Shown piece by piece: positions 44,259 to 51,542 of a DNA stretch of 64,000 nucleotides; position 1 is the first letter of the stretch, and every line of letters begins with the position of its first letter. The notes under the pieces are model-generated. The model ran no database searches and was not told the origin of the DNA. It was given only the letters and a program-made list of their open reading frames with translations. The DNA is taken from contig NZ_CP093313.1 of the NCBI RefSeq assembly GCF_025264625.1, forward strand, positions 1,922,001 through 1,986,000. The letters run 5' to 3'. The position numbers were made by a program, and so were the translations under genes. Source of the stretch: Occallatibacter riparius. Its GTDB lineage: Bacteria > Acidobacteriota > Terriglobia > Terriglobales > Acidobacteriaceae.

Positions 44259-46766
44259 ATGCCTGGGGAAACGGTCCTTTGTAGTCCTGTGCAATCCAAG
44301 CCCGTTCGCAGTACTCAACGTGCGGTAGTTTCTCTGGCGCATTGCGGCTTCAACGCAGCACGCCGGGCTGTGCTTCCGCTGACGCTTCTGCTTGCGGCCG
44401 CCAGCGGCACGCCGGCCCATGCAGCTCAGGCTGCCGACGATAAGCCGGCCTACTTCGATCGCACACTGCCCATCGACGCGCGCGTGGACGATCTGATCAA
44501 GCGCATGACGCTGAAGGAGAAGATCGGTCAGCTCAACCTTCCCTGCGTATACGTTGATCAACTTGGCACCACGGTGGACGAAAAAGCCGAACAGGTAAGG
44601 AAGTTCGCTGCGGGAACCCAGACCGAAGAGATCGGACCCGGCGCCGGGTTCTTTACGCTCGCCGACACCCTCAAGCAGAAGGACCTCGAGTGGCAGGTGA
44701 ACTACTTCAATGAGCTGCAGAAGATTGCCACCACCCAGACTCGCCTCAAGATCCCGCTGTTGCAGGACGAGGAGGGAACGCACGGCGCAATGTTCCCCAA
44801 TGCAACGGTGTTCCCGGAGGGCCTCGCGGTCGGAAGCACATTCGACATGCCGCTCGTGCAGCGCATCTACGCCGCGTCTGCTGAGGAGGCCCGCGCCATC
44901 GGCATCCATGTGCTGTCCACCCTCGTGGCGGAACTGGACCGCGACCCGCGCATGGGGCGCAACATGGAGGCGTACACCGAGGATCCCTACCTGTATGCGC
45001 AGATCATGAAGAACATCGTGCGAGGCGCGCAAGGATCCGATATCGCCGCTCCCGACAAGGTTGTGGCTCTCCTGACCGACTTTCCCACCCAGAGTGAGTC
45101 GGCCAGCGGAATGGAGCGCGGTGCCGTCGAGGTGTCGGAGCGCAGCCTGCGTGAGAACTACCTCGTCCCATGGGTGTCCGGGTTCAATGCGGGCGCGCTC
45201 GGCGTCATGGCGGGCTATCCGGAAATCGAGGACGTTCCGGAACACTCGTCGGAAAAGTGGAACACCCAGGTACTGCGCAATGAGTTGGGGTTCAAGGGAA
45301 TCCTGGTGAGCGAAGGCAACGGTTTCGACTCGATCGTGTATGAGAACGTCGCCCCCGATCAAAAGCAGGCCGGAGCCATGGGGCTGCGCGCAGGCGTGGA
45401 CCTGAACATCACTTATGAGCCCGCGTACATGGGCCCAATGGTGCAGATGGTTCAGAACGGTGAGGTTCCGGAATGGCTCATCGATCGTGCAGTGAGGCGA
45501 GTGCTCGAGCTCAAGTTCCGTCTGGGTCTGTTCGAAAACCCCTTTACGGACCTCGAGCACGCGAAGAAGGTCATGCATTCCCAGGAGCACCAGGAGCTCA
45601 CACTGCAGGCGGCGCGAGAAGGAATCGTCCTTCTCAAGAACGACGGCAACCTGCTGCCCCTGAGGAAGCAGGTGAAGACGATCGCCGTCATCGGACCGGA
45701 TGCTGACGACGCGTGGAGCCAACTCGGCGATTACTCGCCTTCGGCCGTGCCCTACAAGATGACCAGCATCCTTGATGGCATCAAGCAGAAGCTGGGCGCT
45801 CAATCCGGGGTCCTCTATGCACATGGCTGCGACGTGATCGGCGGCAAGAAAGATTTCGCAGAAGCTGTGGCGGCAGCGCGCAAGGCCGAGGTGGCTGTTG
45901 TTGTAGTGGGTGAGCGTCCCGACAATGCAGGAGAAAGGAAGCTGGGTATGTCGACGGATGGCGAGGCTTACGATGTTGCAAGCTTCGACCTGACCGGCTA
46001 CCAGGAGGAACTGGTGCAGGCGATTCAGGCGACCGGCACTCCGGTTGTGCTGGTCCTGGTGAACGGGCGCCCGCTGTCCATCCGCTGGGAAGCCGAACAC
46101 ATTCCCGCCATTGTGGAGGCATGGGAACCCGGTGAACGCGGCGGAGAGGCCGTCGCGGACGTGCTCTTCGGGGATTACAACCCCACGGGCCGCCTGGCGA
46201 TTACGATTCCGCGCAGTTCCGGACAGCTTCCGGTGTTCTACAACCACAAGCCCTCCAAGGCGTACTGGATCAAGCATGCCTGGTCGAAAGACGGAGGATA
46301 CGTCGATATGCCGGGAACGCCGCTCTATCCATTCGGATATGGCCTGAGCTACACCAGCTTCAAGTACAGCAACCTTCGCGTATCGTCTGGGGAGATCTCC
46401 GAGGGTGGGCAGGTTAACGTCACCGTGGACGTGGAGAACAACGGCCATCGTGCCGGCACCCAGCTCGTGCAGTTGTACCTGCACGAGCACTACGCTCCCG
46501 TTTCGCTCCCGGTGGAGCAACTGCGCGCATTCGAGCGGGTCGATCTCCAGCCGGGAGAAAAGAAGACCGTGAAGATGACCCTTCGACCGGAGGACCTGAT
46601 GCTGCTCGACCGCGATATGCTGTGGCGGGTCTCGCCCGGCACGTTCGACGTGCTGATCGGCAATTCGTCGGCGGATATCGCCCTCCGCGCCTCGTTCGAA
46701 GTGAAGCAGCCCTCCGGTCCGCTTGCCGGGCGTGGATTCAGCACGCAACCAGACCTGGCGAGATAG
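44259..46766 (+). CDS. GH3-family glycosidase with an Asp-to-Glu change at the nucleophile position
   Basis: 835 residues with a long N-terminal region and export signal (hydrophobic VLPLTLLLAAASG, cleavage near AHA). The GH3 N-domain (MTLKEKIGQLNLPC, DEEGTHGAMFPNATVFPEGLAVGSTFD), the C-domain (AAREGIVLLKNDGNLLPL, PFGYGLSYTSF) and a fibronectin-III-like end are in order. The motif that normally reads VSDW/VSDG with the nucleophile Asp is VSEGNGFDS here (Glu352). It should act on oligosaccharides in the periplasm, beta-glucosidase/xylosidase-like, if active. It begins 47 bp after the APC permease. Confidence 0.85.
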   Translation: MPGETVLCSPVQSKPVRSTQRAVVSLAHCGFNAARRAVLPLTLLLAAASGTPAHAAQAADDKPAYFDRTLPIDARVDDLIKRMTLKEKIGQLNLPCVYVDQLGTTVDEKAEQVRKFAAGTQTEEIGPGAGFFTLADTLKQKDLEWQVNYFNELQKIATTQTRLKIPLLQDEEGTHGAMFPNATVFPEGLAVGSTFDMPLVQRIYAASAEEARAIGIHVLSTLVAELDRDPRMGRNMEAYTEDPYLYAQIMKNIVRGAQGSDIAAPDKVVALLTDFPTQSESASGMERGAVEVSERSLRENYLVPWVSGFNAGALGVMAGYPEIEDVPEHSSEKWNTQVLRNELGFKGILVSEGNGFDSIVYENVAPDQKQAGAMGLRAGVDLNITYEPAYMGPMVQMVQNGEVPEWLIDRAVRRVLELKFRLGLFENPFTDLEHAKKVMHSQEHQELTLQAAREGIVLLKNDGNLLPLRKQVKTIAVIGPDADDAWSQLGDYSPSAVPYKMTSILDGIKQKLGAQSGVLYAHGCDVIGGKKDFAEAVAAARKAEVAVVVVGERPDNAGERKLGMSTDGEAYDVASFDLTGYQEELVQAIQATGTPVVLVLVNGRPLSIRWEAEHIPAIVEAWEPGERGGEAVADVLFGDYNPTGRLAITIPRSSGQLPVFYNHKPSKAYWIKHAWSKDGGYVDMPGTPLYPFGYGLSYTSFKYSNLRVSSGEISEGGQVNVTVDVENNGHRAGTQLVQLYLHEHYAPVSLPVEQLRAFERVDLQPGEKKTVKMTLRPEDLMLLDRDMLWRVSPGTFDVLIGNSSADIALRASFEVKQPSGPLAGRGFSTQPDLAR

Positions 46767-47046
46767 GTCCCGTCAAGCGTGATCAATGCATCACCTCAGC
46801 CAACGATCCGCGCATTGGCCAAGTGGCCGGCAAGTTCTACTTCTAGGCGGCAGACTAGGGTTCGGATAAGGCTGAGCCGAGGCGACGCTATGGGGACGAT
46901 ATAATCACGGGGCGAGCATCGGTCAGGCGGTTCGAATGCGGCTGTCCGCCCCGCCCAACGGAGCACGTCTCCCGTATTTGCCTTATTCGTTCACCACGCG
47001 AATTGAAAATCGCGTGTCCGCCGATGTTCACGAGAGCGACAAGAAA

Positions 47047-48303
47047 ATGCCCAAGACCGTCGAAGCGAGTGATTCCCAACGCCTCGTCAAGCCCGAACAA
47101 CGGGAGCTTGGAATCCTCCGCCTCATTCATCAAGGGACAAATTACTCTCGGTTAGACATCGCGAAGAAGACGGGCCTGAGTGCTTCCCTGATCACGTCGC
47201 TGGTGCGCGACCTCATCGCACGCGGGCTGGTCACAGAAAACACGCCTATATCCTCATTCGTAGGCAGAAAGCCCATACCGCTTGAGATTCGCGGGGACGC
47301 GGGGTACCTCGTGGGGGTCGACATCGGCTCATACTACTCGCACGTTGTGATCACTGATCTCAATGGCCGCATCGTCCACAAGGCCCAAATCGAGACCGGA
47401 ATCCCCGATGGCCGGGTTGCCGTACTGCGCAGGGTATTCGCCTGCGTGCACCAGGCCATCGCGGTATCTGGCGTCCAGCGAGACCTCATCCTCGGCGCCG
47501 GCGTCGCTCATTCGGGGGTCATCGATACCGAGAACGGCGTGGTTCTGTCTTTCCCCCGGCCCGGCCAGATGGCGGAATGGAAGAACATACCCCTGCAATC
47601 GATCTTCGAAAACGAGTTCAAGATTCCGTGCCGCCTCGAGGACAGTGTCCGCACCATGGCCATCGCCGAGCGGGTTTTTGGCCTCGGCAAGGAGATCAGT
47701 GACTTCCTCTTCATCGAGGTCGGCATGGGCATCGGCGCCGCCTTCTACTTCAACGGCGAGCTGTACCGCGGTGCCGGCGGCAAAGCCGGTGAATTCGGGC
47801 ACATCACCGTAGATGAAGATGGCCCGCTCTGCTCCTGCGGCAACAACGGGTGTCTCGAGAGCGTAGCCTCGTGCGCGGCGATCATCGAGGCGGGAAGGAC
47901 CGGCATCGAGCGCGGAGTGGACTCCAGAATCCGCGACTTTGCCGGAGGGGATCTGAACCAGATCAGCGTCGAACTCATCGCGCGCGCCGCAAGCGAAAAC
48001 GACAGCCTCGCCTTCCGCGTTCTGCAGGAAGCCGCGTCTTTCATCGCGGCGGGCCTAGCGGATTTGGTCAACCTGCTCAATCCGCGCCTCGTCATCTTCG
48101 GTGGCGCCCTTTTCCGGGCCGCGCCCCACCTGCTTTCCGATCCGCTGAAGCGCGTCATCCGCCAGCGGTCGCTTGAGAAATCCGCCAACGACGTCCAACT
48201 GCGAGTCTCCTCGCTCGGCAGCGAGGCCGGCGCACTGGGCGCTTCCCGGGTCATCTCAGTGGCAGCGCTCGAACGCCTCTACCGCTCGCAGCTCCACGCG
48301 TGA
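47047..48303 (+). CDS. ROK-family transcriptional regulator
   Basis: 418 residues from ATG 47047; an upstream in-frame GTG/ATG would extend it without family support. The N-terminal winged helix (GILRLIHQGTNYSRLDIAKK, TGLSASLITSLVRDLIARG) binds DNA. The sugar-kinase-like body has GVDIGSYYSHVVITDLNG, and the ROK zinc motif GHITVDEDGPLCSCGNNGCLE. Sugar binding would release it from operators. Its neighbours (GH3, HAD, deacetylase) are natural targets. No operator could be assigned with confidence near it. Confidence 0.88.
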   Translation: MPKTVEASDSQRLVKPEQRELGILRLIHQGTNYSRLDIAKKTGLSASLITSLVRDLIARGLVTENTPISSFVGRKPIPLEIRGDAGYLVGVDIGSYYSHVVITDLNGRIVHKAQIETGIPDGRVAVLRRVFACVHQAIAVSGVQRDLILGAGVAHSGVIDTENGVVLSFPRPGQMAEWKNIPLQSIFENEFKIPCRLEDSVRTMAIAERVFGLGKEISDFLFIEVGMGIGAAFYFNGELYRGAGGKAGEFGHITVDEDGPLCSCGNNGCLESVASCAAIIEAGRTGIERGVDSRIRDFAGGDLNQISVELIARAASENDSLAFRVLQEAASFIAAGLADLVNLLNPRLVIFGGALFRAAPHLLSDPLKRVIRQRSLEKSANDVQLRVSSLGSEAGALGASRVISVAALERLYRSQLHA

Positions 48304-48319
48304 ATTCCGTCTGCAGATC

Positions 48320-48976
48320 ATGACAACTGCCAAGTATCGCGCTACCCCACAGGCTCTCATCTTCGATTTCGATGGCGTGCTGGCCGACACGGAGCCCCTC
48401 TACTGGAGGGCGTGGTGCGAACTGCTGAAGCCCTGCAACATCGATTTCACATGGGCAGACTATTGCCGCATCGGTCGAGGTATCCGCGACGAAAACATGC
48501 TGAGCTCTTTGGCTGAGTTGATCTCCGACCCGGACGCCATGCATCGTCTGAAGGAGAGACTTCCCGAGCGCAAGGAAATCGTGCGCCGCTGGAAGCTCGC
48601 ACAGCCGCCAATTGCTGAAGCAACGATCGCGCTGCTGCACTCTGTTGCGCGCCGGAGCCTCGGACTGGTCACGAGTTCCGATCGCAGTGACATCGAACCA
48701 TTGCTGCACAGAGCGGGTATCGCCGAGTGCTTCACCGCTTGCGTATTTGGAGATGAGATCACGGCGCACAAACCCGATCCCGCACCGTATTTGCTGATGC
48801 GCGAAAAGCTGCAAGTCAGCGGCGGTATCGTATTCGAAGATTCCGATGCAGGATTGAAGAGCGCGGCGGACGCCGGTTTCGATGTTGTTCGGGTCGAAAG
48901 TCCTGATCAATTGCCTGCGCTCGTCCACAAACTGCTCAATCGCGATTCAGGGGGAAAGTACAATGAACGCACTTAG
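48320..48976 (+). CDS. HAD-superfamily hydrolase (beta-phosphoglucomutase-like)
   Basis: 218 residues from ATG 48320. Motif I is FDFDGVLADTEPLYW (nucleophile Asp and second Asp), motif II LVTSSDRSD, motif III Lys in ITAHKPDPAPY, motif IV FEDSDAGLKSAADAG. The cap domain is helical, as in sugar-phosphate phosphatases and phosphoglucomutases of subfamily IA. It would act in the cytoplasm on a sugar phosphate released by the island's pathway. The gene is 16 bp after the ROK gene and its end overlaps the next start by 14 bp. Confidence 0.85.
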   Translation: MTTAKYRATPQALIFDFDGVLADTEPLYWRAWCELLKPCNIDFTWADYCRIGRGIRDENMLSSLAELISDPDAMHRLKERLPERKEIVRRWKLAQPPIAEATIALLHSVARRSLGLVTSSDRSDIEPLLHRAGIAECFTACVFGDEITAHKPDPAPYLLMREKLQVSGGIVFEDSDAGLKSAADAGFDVVRVESPDQLPALVHKLLNRDSGGKYNERT

Positions 48977-49802
48977 GTTGACTTCAATCGCAATCGCCCT
49001 GGCAATCGGATTAGGGCATCTGGCAGGACGAACCTCGGCGCAGCCCTCCGCCCCCGAGACTGCTTTCCACTGGCCCGAAGGCAAACGGGCGGCCGTGAGT
49101 CTCACCTTCGACGACTCACGCACGTCGCAAATTGATGCCGGGCTGGTCGTACTGAACAAAGCAGGAGTGAAGGCGACCTTCTATGCCCAGGCGCCCGGGA
49201 TTGAAAAGCGGCTCGATGGCTGGAAGCAGGCGGTAGCGGCAGGGCACGAAATCGGCAGCCACACGGTCACGCACCCCTGCACCGGTAACTACCCGTTCTC
49301 ACGTAGCAATGCCCTTGAGGATTACGACCTAAACAGGATGGCTGAACAACTCGATGAGAACAGCCGGCGCATTCACAGCCTACTCGGCGTCACGCCCAAA
49401 GACTTCGCGTACCCCTGCGGCTTGAAGTTCGTTGGCCGCGGAATGCAAACCAAGAGCTACGTCCCTCTGATCGCCAAACGCTTCCTGACTGGGCGCGGCT
49501 ACCTTGATGAAGCGCCTAACGACCCCTCGTTCGTAGACCTCACGCAGGCCATGGGCACTCCCTTCGACGACCTCGACTTCGATCACATGAAGCAAGTTGT
49601 AGACGACGCGAAAAGAAACGGCAGCTGGATCATCTTTGTTGGCCATGACATGGGTTCGCGTACGTATCAGACCACCGACCTCGATGCTCTGGCCCGCCTT
49701 TGCGCATATCTAAAGGACCCAGCGAACGGGATCTGGCTCGGCACAGTGGAGCAGATCGGCACCTACGTTCGCGATCACCAGCACCTGCCTCGAACACGGT
49801 AG
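48963..49802 (+). CDS. Exported polysaccharide deacetylase (NodB-like)
   Basis: 279 residues from ATG 48963 (GGGGGAAAG upstream). Signal peptide MNALRLTSIAIALAIGLGHL, cleavage near TSAQ. NodB motifs: SLTFDDS (catalytic Asp pair) and HEIGSHTVTHP (two metal His); KDFAYPCG and IFVGHDMGSR complete the site. It removes acetyl groups from a glycan, or may be a relative acting on another amide, in the periplasm. Translationally coupled to the HAD gene (14-bp overlap). Confidence 0.85.
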   Translation: MNALRLTSIAIALAIGLGHLAGRTSAQPSAPETAFHWPEGKRAAVSLTFDDSRTSQIDAGLVVLNKAGVKATFYAQAPGIEKRLDGWKQAVAAGHEIGSHTVTHPCTGNYPFSRSNALEDYDLNRMAEQLDENSRRIHSLLGVTPKDFAYPCGLKFVGRGMQTKSYVPLIAKRFLTGRGYLDEAPNDPSFVDLTQAMGTPFDDLDFDHMKQVVDDAKRNGSWIIFVGHDMGSRTYQTTDLDALARLCAYLKDPANGIWLGTVEQIGTYVRDHQHLPRTR

Positions 49803-50186
49803 CCGGGCCCATGACGTCCAGGGGACCACACCATGAAGATCATTGAGATTCTCTGGCCGCAGGATCGCGAGGACGCATCCCGCCCGACGGATGGAGCAAC
49901 GAGATCCGCCCGGCCGATTGCCCGCACACACTAGTCCACGCACTTGCAGGCGTTGGGGCACTACACACAGGACCTACAAAACACGCAGCCAGATCACCCT
50001 TCGTACCACTCCACGCGGATCCTCGTCGGATGGATACGGCGCGAAGGCTGATCAGTCGCATGAGGTTTCCTGGTACCAGTTTCCACGGACCGTGTTGGAC
50101 TGCAGGACTATTTGGAGAAGAGTGTCTGCTTCTCCAACGTGATCTGGATGGGGAGCAGAGCCGTGAATCTCGAATCGTATCTGGGT
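49803..50186. other. Non-coding gap between deacetylase and tRNA array
   Basis: 384 bp. A 33-codon frame at 49833 begins MKIIEILWPQDRED, like the start of BrnT-type toxins, and the following bases look like a decayed continuation in other frames. No intact gene is supported. This may be a gene remnant. Confidence 0.45.
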
Positions 50187-50264
50187 TGGGGGCCCCGGCG
50201 AGATTCGAACTCGCGACCCGCTCTTTAGAAGAGAGCCGCTCTCACTCCACTGAGCTACGGGGCC
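50187..50264 (-). tRNA. tRNA-Arg (anticodon UCU)
   Basis: 78 nt with encoded CCA. Acceptor GGCCCCG/CGGGGCC, D-stem GCTC/GAGC, anticodon stem GCTCT/AGAGC with loop CTTCTAA, T-arm GCGAG TTCGAAT CTCGC. The discriminator base is C, which is unusual. Reads AGA, a rare codon in GC-rich genomes. First (3'-most) gene of the island's tRNA array. The stop codon of the protein gene upstream lies inside it. Confidence 0.9.
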
Positions 50265-50929
50265 AGTTGCGCCTCGATCCACGCAATCTCCTTCCGACTC
50301 GCACTCTTTACGCGACGAACGACAACTTCAGTGCGATACGGCCGGAGATTGCGGATCTCGACGTTGACCAGGCAGCGAAACCACAACCCATCAATCCTCC
50401 TGTAGACCTGCGGCTCATTTTCCGGCACCGGAATATCCGACCTTGCCGTGTTCTTCAGCGGACGGAAGCGCCTTGGCTGCTTATAGAGAAGCAACCCGGT
50501 AAGTGGATGAACAAAAAATCCGTCCACCTTCGACGGACGTCCTCCGAATGCCGGCCGTCCATACACCTCGCCATCCTCCCCGATAAAAGTCTTGGTCTCG
50601 ACCTCCCACATCAGATGAGTCCAGATGTGGTAGCCGCTGAGTCCACGCCGGTCAAGAGCTTCGCAGAACTCGCCGAAGACTTTGTCCCAAGGCCGTCCAA
50701 CGTTCTTGCGGATTGCCCCGCGCAACGGTGAAAGAAAGTCGGAAAAACCTTTCGGGTTGATCTGTCTTTTCCGGGAAGAAGAACGGAACCCGCCGTATTC
50801 TTCCGGATAGTCGTGCTCCCGATCGGGGCTGACTCTTACACTGCCGCCGTATTTCTTCGTGATCGCCCAACTGCGGCCATGCCGCGGTCGTTCGGTCGTG
50901 CACTTCGCCAAATCTCGTCTCACATTCAC
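50255..50929 (-). CDS. Unknown protein encoded inside the tRNA array
   Basis: 224 residues from GTG 50929; GTG 50923 has a better-placed GAGG. A basic N-terminus is followed by a coherent body: KNVGRPWDKVFGEFCEALDR, RGLSGYHIWTHLMWEVET, DGEVYGRPAFGGRPSKVDGFFVHPLTGLLLY, then a strand-rich RIDGLWFRCLVNVEIRNL end. No signal, membrane span or known catalytic motif. It looks like a phage- or plasmid-type accessory protein and I do not recognise the family. It lies between tRNA-Arg and tRNA-Lys on the same strand, and its stop codon overlaps tRNA-Arg by 10 bases, so processing of the tRNA would cut the message end. Confidence 0.7.
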   Translation of the reverse strand: MNVRRDLAKCTTERPRHGRSWAITKKYGGSVRVSPDREHDYPEEYGGFRSSSRKRQINPKGFSDFLSPLRGAIRKNVGRPWDKVFGEFCEALDRRGLSGYHIWTHLMWEVETKTFIGEDGEVYGRPAFGGRPSKVDGFFVHPLTGLLLYKQPRRFRPLKNTARSDIPVPENEPQVYRRIDGLWFRCLVNVEIRNLRPYRTEVVVRRVKSASRKEIAWIEAQLAP

Positions 50930-50990
50930 CTCGCTAATGATTCGTCATCGGTTGACCTCCTCTCTGGTACATGGCAATCTCCTTTCGTTC

Positions 50991-51079
50991 TGGTGGAGCC
51001 GGTGGGACTTGAACCCACATTGAGATTTCTCTCCCTGATTAAAAGTCAGGTCTCTGCAATCCAATTCGAGTACGACTCC
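50991..51079 (-). tRNA. tRNA with UUU (Lys) anticodon but class II long variable arm
   Basis: 89 nt with encoded CCA. Acceptor GGAGTCG/CGGCTCC, D-region CTC...GAG with a large Leu/Ser-like loop containing GG, anticodon stem CCTGA/TCAGG with loop CTTTTAA, then a long variable arm (GAGA/TCTC stem) before T-arm GTGGG TTCAAGT CCCAC. Bacterial tRNA-Lys is class I with a 5-nt variable loop, so the body is of Leu/Ser/Tyr type with a Lys anticodon. Discriminator A. Confidence 0.8.
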
Positions 51080-51085
51080 AAACTC

Positions 51086-51160
51086 TGGTGGGCCACCGGG
51101 AAGTCGAATCCCGTCCGAGCGGTTAAGAGCCGCCTATGCTGCCGTCAACACCTGTGACCC
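51086..51160 (-). tRNA. tRNA-Lys (anticodon CUU)
   Basis: 75 nt with encoded CCA. Acceptor GGGTCAC/GTGGCCC (one G:U), D-stem GTGT/GCAT with G:U pairs, anticodon stem GGCGG/CCGCT with loop CTCTTAA, T-arm CGGGA TTCGACT TCCCG. Wobble pairs in several stems make it less stable than usual. Six bases separate it from the preceding array gene. Confidence 0.8.
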
Positions 51161-51162
51161 GC

Positions 51163-51242
51163 TGGTGGACGTGGTGAGAGTTGAACTCACGGACTGGCGC
51201 TTATAAGGCGCCGGCTACATACCAGCCAGCAGCTACACGTCC
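51163..51242 (-). tRNA. tRNA-Ile (anticodon UAU)
   Basis: 80 nt with encoded CCA. Acceptor GGACGTG/CACGTCC fully paired, D-stem GCTG/TAGC, anticodon stem GGCGC/GCGCC with loop CTTATAA, T-arm GTGAG TTCAACT CTCAC. Most bacteria read AUA with a lysidine-modified CAU tRNA; a UAU tRNA is uncommon and points to foreign origin. Confidence 0.85.
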
Positions 51243-51250
51243 ACACAATC

Positions 51251-51326
51251 TGGTGGCTGCGGTCAGATTCGAACTGACTACCTTGCGCTTATGAGACGCA
51301 CGCTCATCCGCATGAGCTTCGCAGCC
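51251..51326 (-). tRNA. tRNA with CAU anticodon (elongator Met or Ile2)
   Basis: 76 nt with encoded CCA. Acceptor GGCTGCG/CGCAGCC, D-stem GCTC/GAGC, anticodon stem TGCGT/GCGCA with loop CTCATAA, T-arm GTCAG TTCGAAT CTGAC. It lacks the three G:C pairs of initiators. CAU could be Met or, if modified to lysidine, Ile(AUA); the sequence alone does not decide. Confidence 0.88.
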
Positions 51327-51328
51327 AT

Positions 51329-51404
51329 TGGCGAGGGTGGGAGAACTCGAACCTCCGGGTCCGGTTTTGGGAGACCGGCAGTGTAGCCACTTCGCTTACA
51401 CCTC
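51329..51404 (-). tRNA. Trp-like tRNA with an 8-nt anticodon loop and defective acceptor stem
   Basis: 76 nt with encoded CCA and discriminator G, as in tRNA-Trp. The anticodon stem CCGGT/ACCGG encloses CTCCCAAA, one base longer than the Trp loop CTCCAAA. The 5' acceptor strand GAGGTG pairs with CACCCTC only if one C is bulged. T-arm GGAGG TTCGAGT TCTCC is near normal. It is either a decayed gene or a +1 frameshift-type tRNA. Confidence 0.65.
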
Positions 51405-51427
51405 ATTTTCAAAGCGACAGAACATGA

Positions 51428-51457
51428 TTGACAACGATGTCATTCGGGACATAGACT
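51428..51457 (+). promoter_or_regulatory. Probable promoter of the TonB receptor gene
   Basis: TTGACA (51428-51433), 18-bp spacer, TAGACT (51452-51457). The -35 box overlaps the first LacI-type operator, so binding would block the polymerase. Confidence 0.55.
51429..51442. promoter_or_regulatory. LacI-type operator 1
   Basis: TGACAACGATGTCA: inverted TGACA/TGTCA halves around ACGA, the form of many LacI-family operators with a central CG. Identical to operator 2, 45 bp downstream. The likely binder is the LacI protein encoded at 57789-58805. Confidence 0.65.
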
Positions 51458-51473
51458 TCGCAGCGTTCCAAAA

Positions 51474-51487
51474 TGACAACGATGTCA
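51474..51487. promoter_or_regulatory. LacI-type operator 2
   Basis: Second exact copy of TGACAACGATGTCA, in the 5' leader 56 bp before the receptor start codon. Two sites 45 bp apart could be bridged by one tetramer or block elongation. Confidence 0.65.
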
Positions 51488-51542
51488 GCACGCTTGGAAC
51501 CTCTAGACGTGCCGACCAAAGCAAAACCCCCCAGGAGGATCT

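Noticed and set aside
49833..49934. Possible BrnT toxin start (MKIIEILWPQDRED)
   Set aside because: Stops after 33 codons and the continuation is only suggestive across frames; at most a remnant.
51001..51079. Reading the long-armed tRNA as tRNA-Leu(UAA)
   Set aside because: The only 5-bp anticodon stem (CCTGA/TCAGG) leaves a 7-nt loop CTTTTAA, so the anticodon is UUU, although the body is Leu-like.
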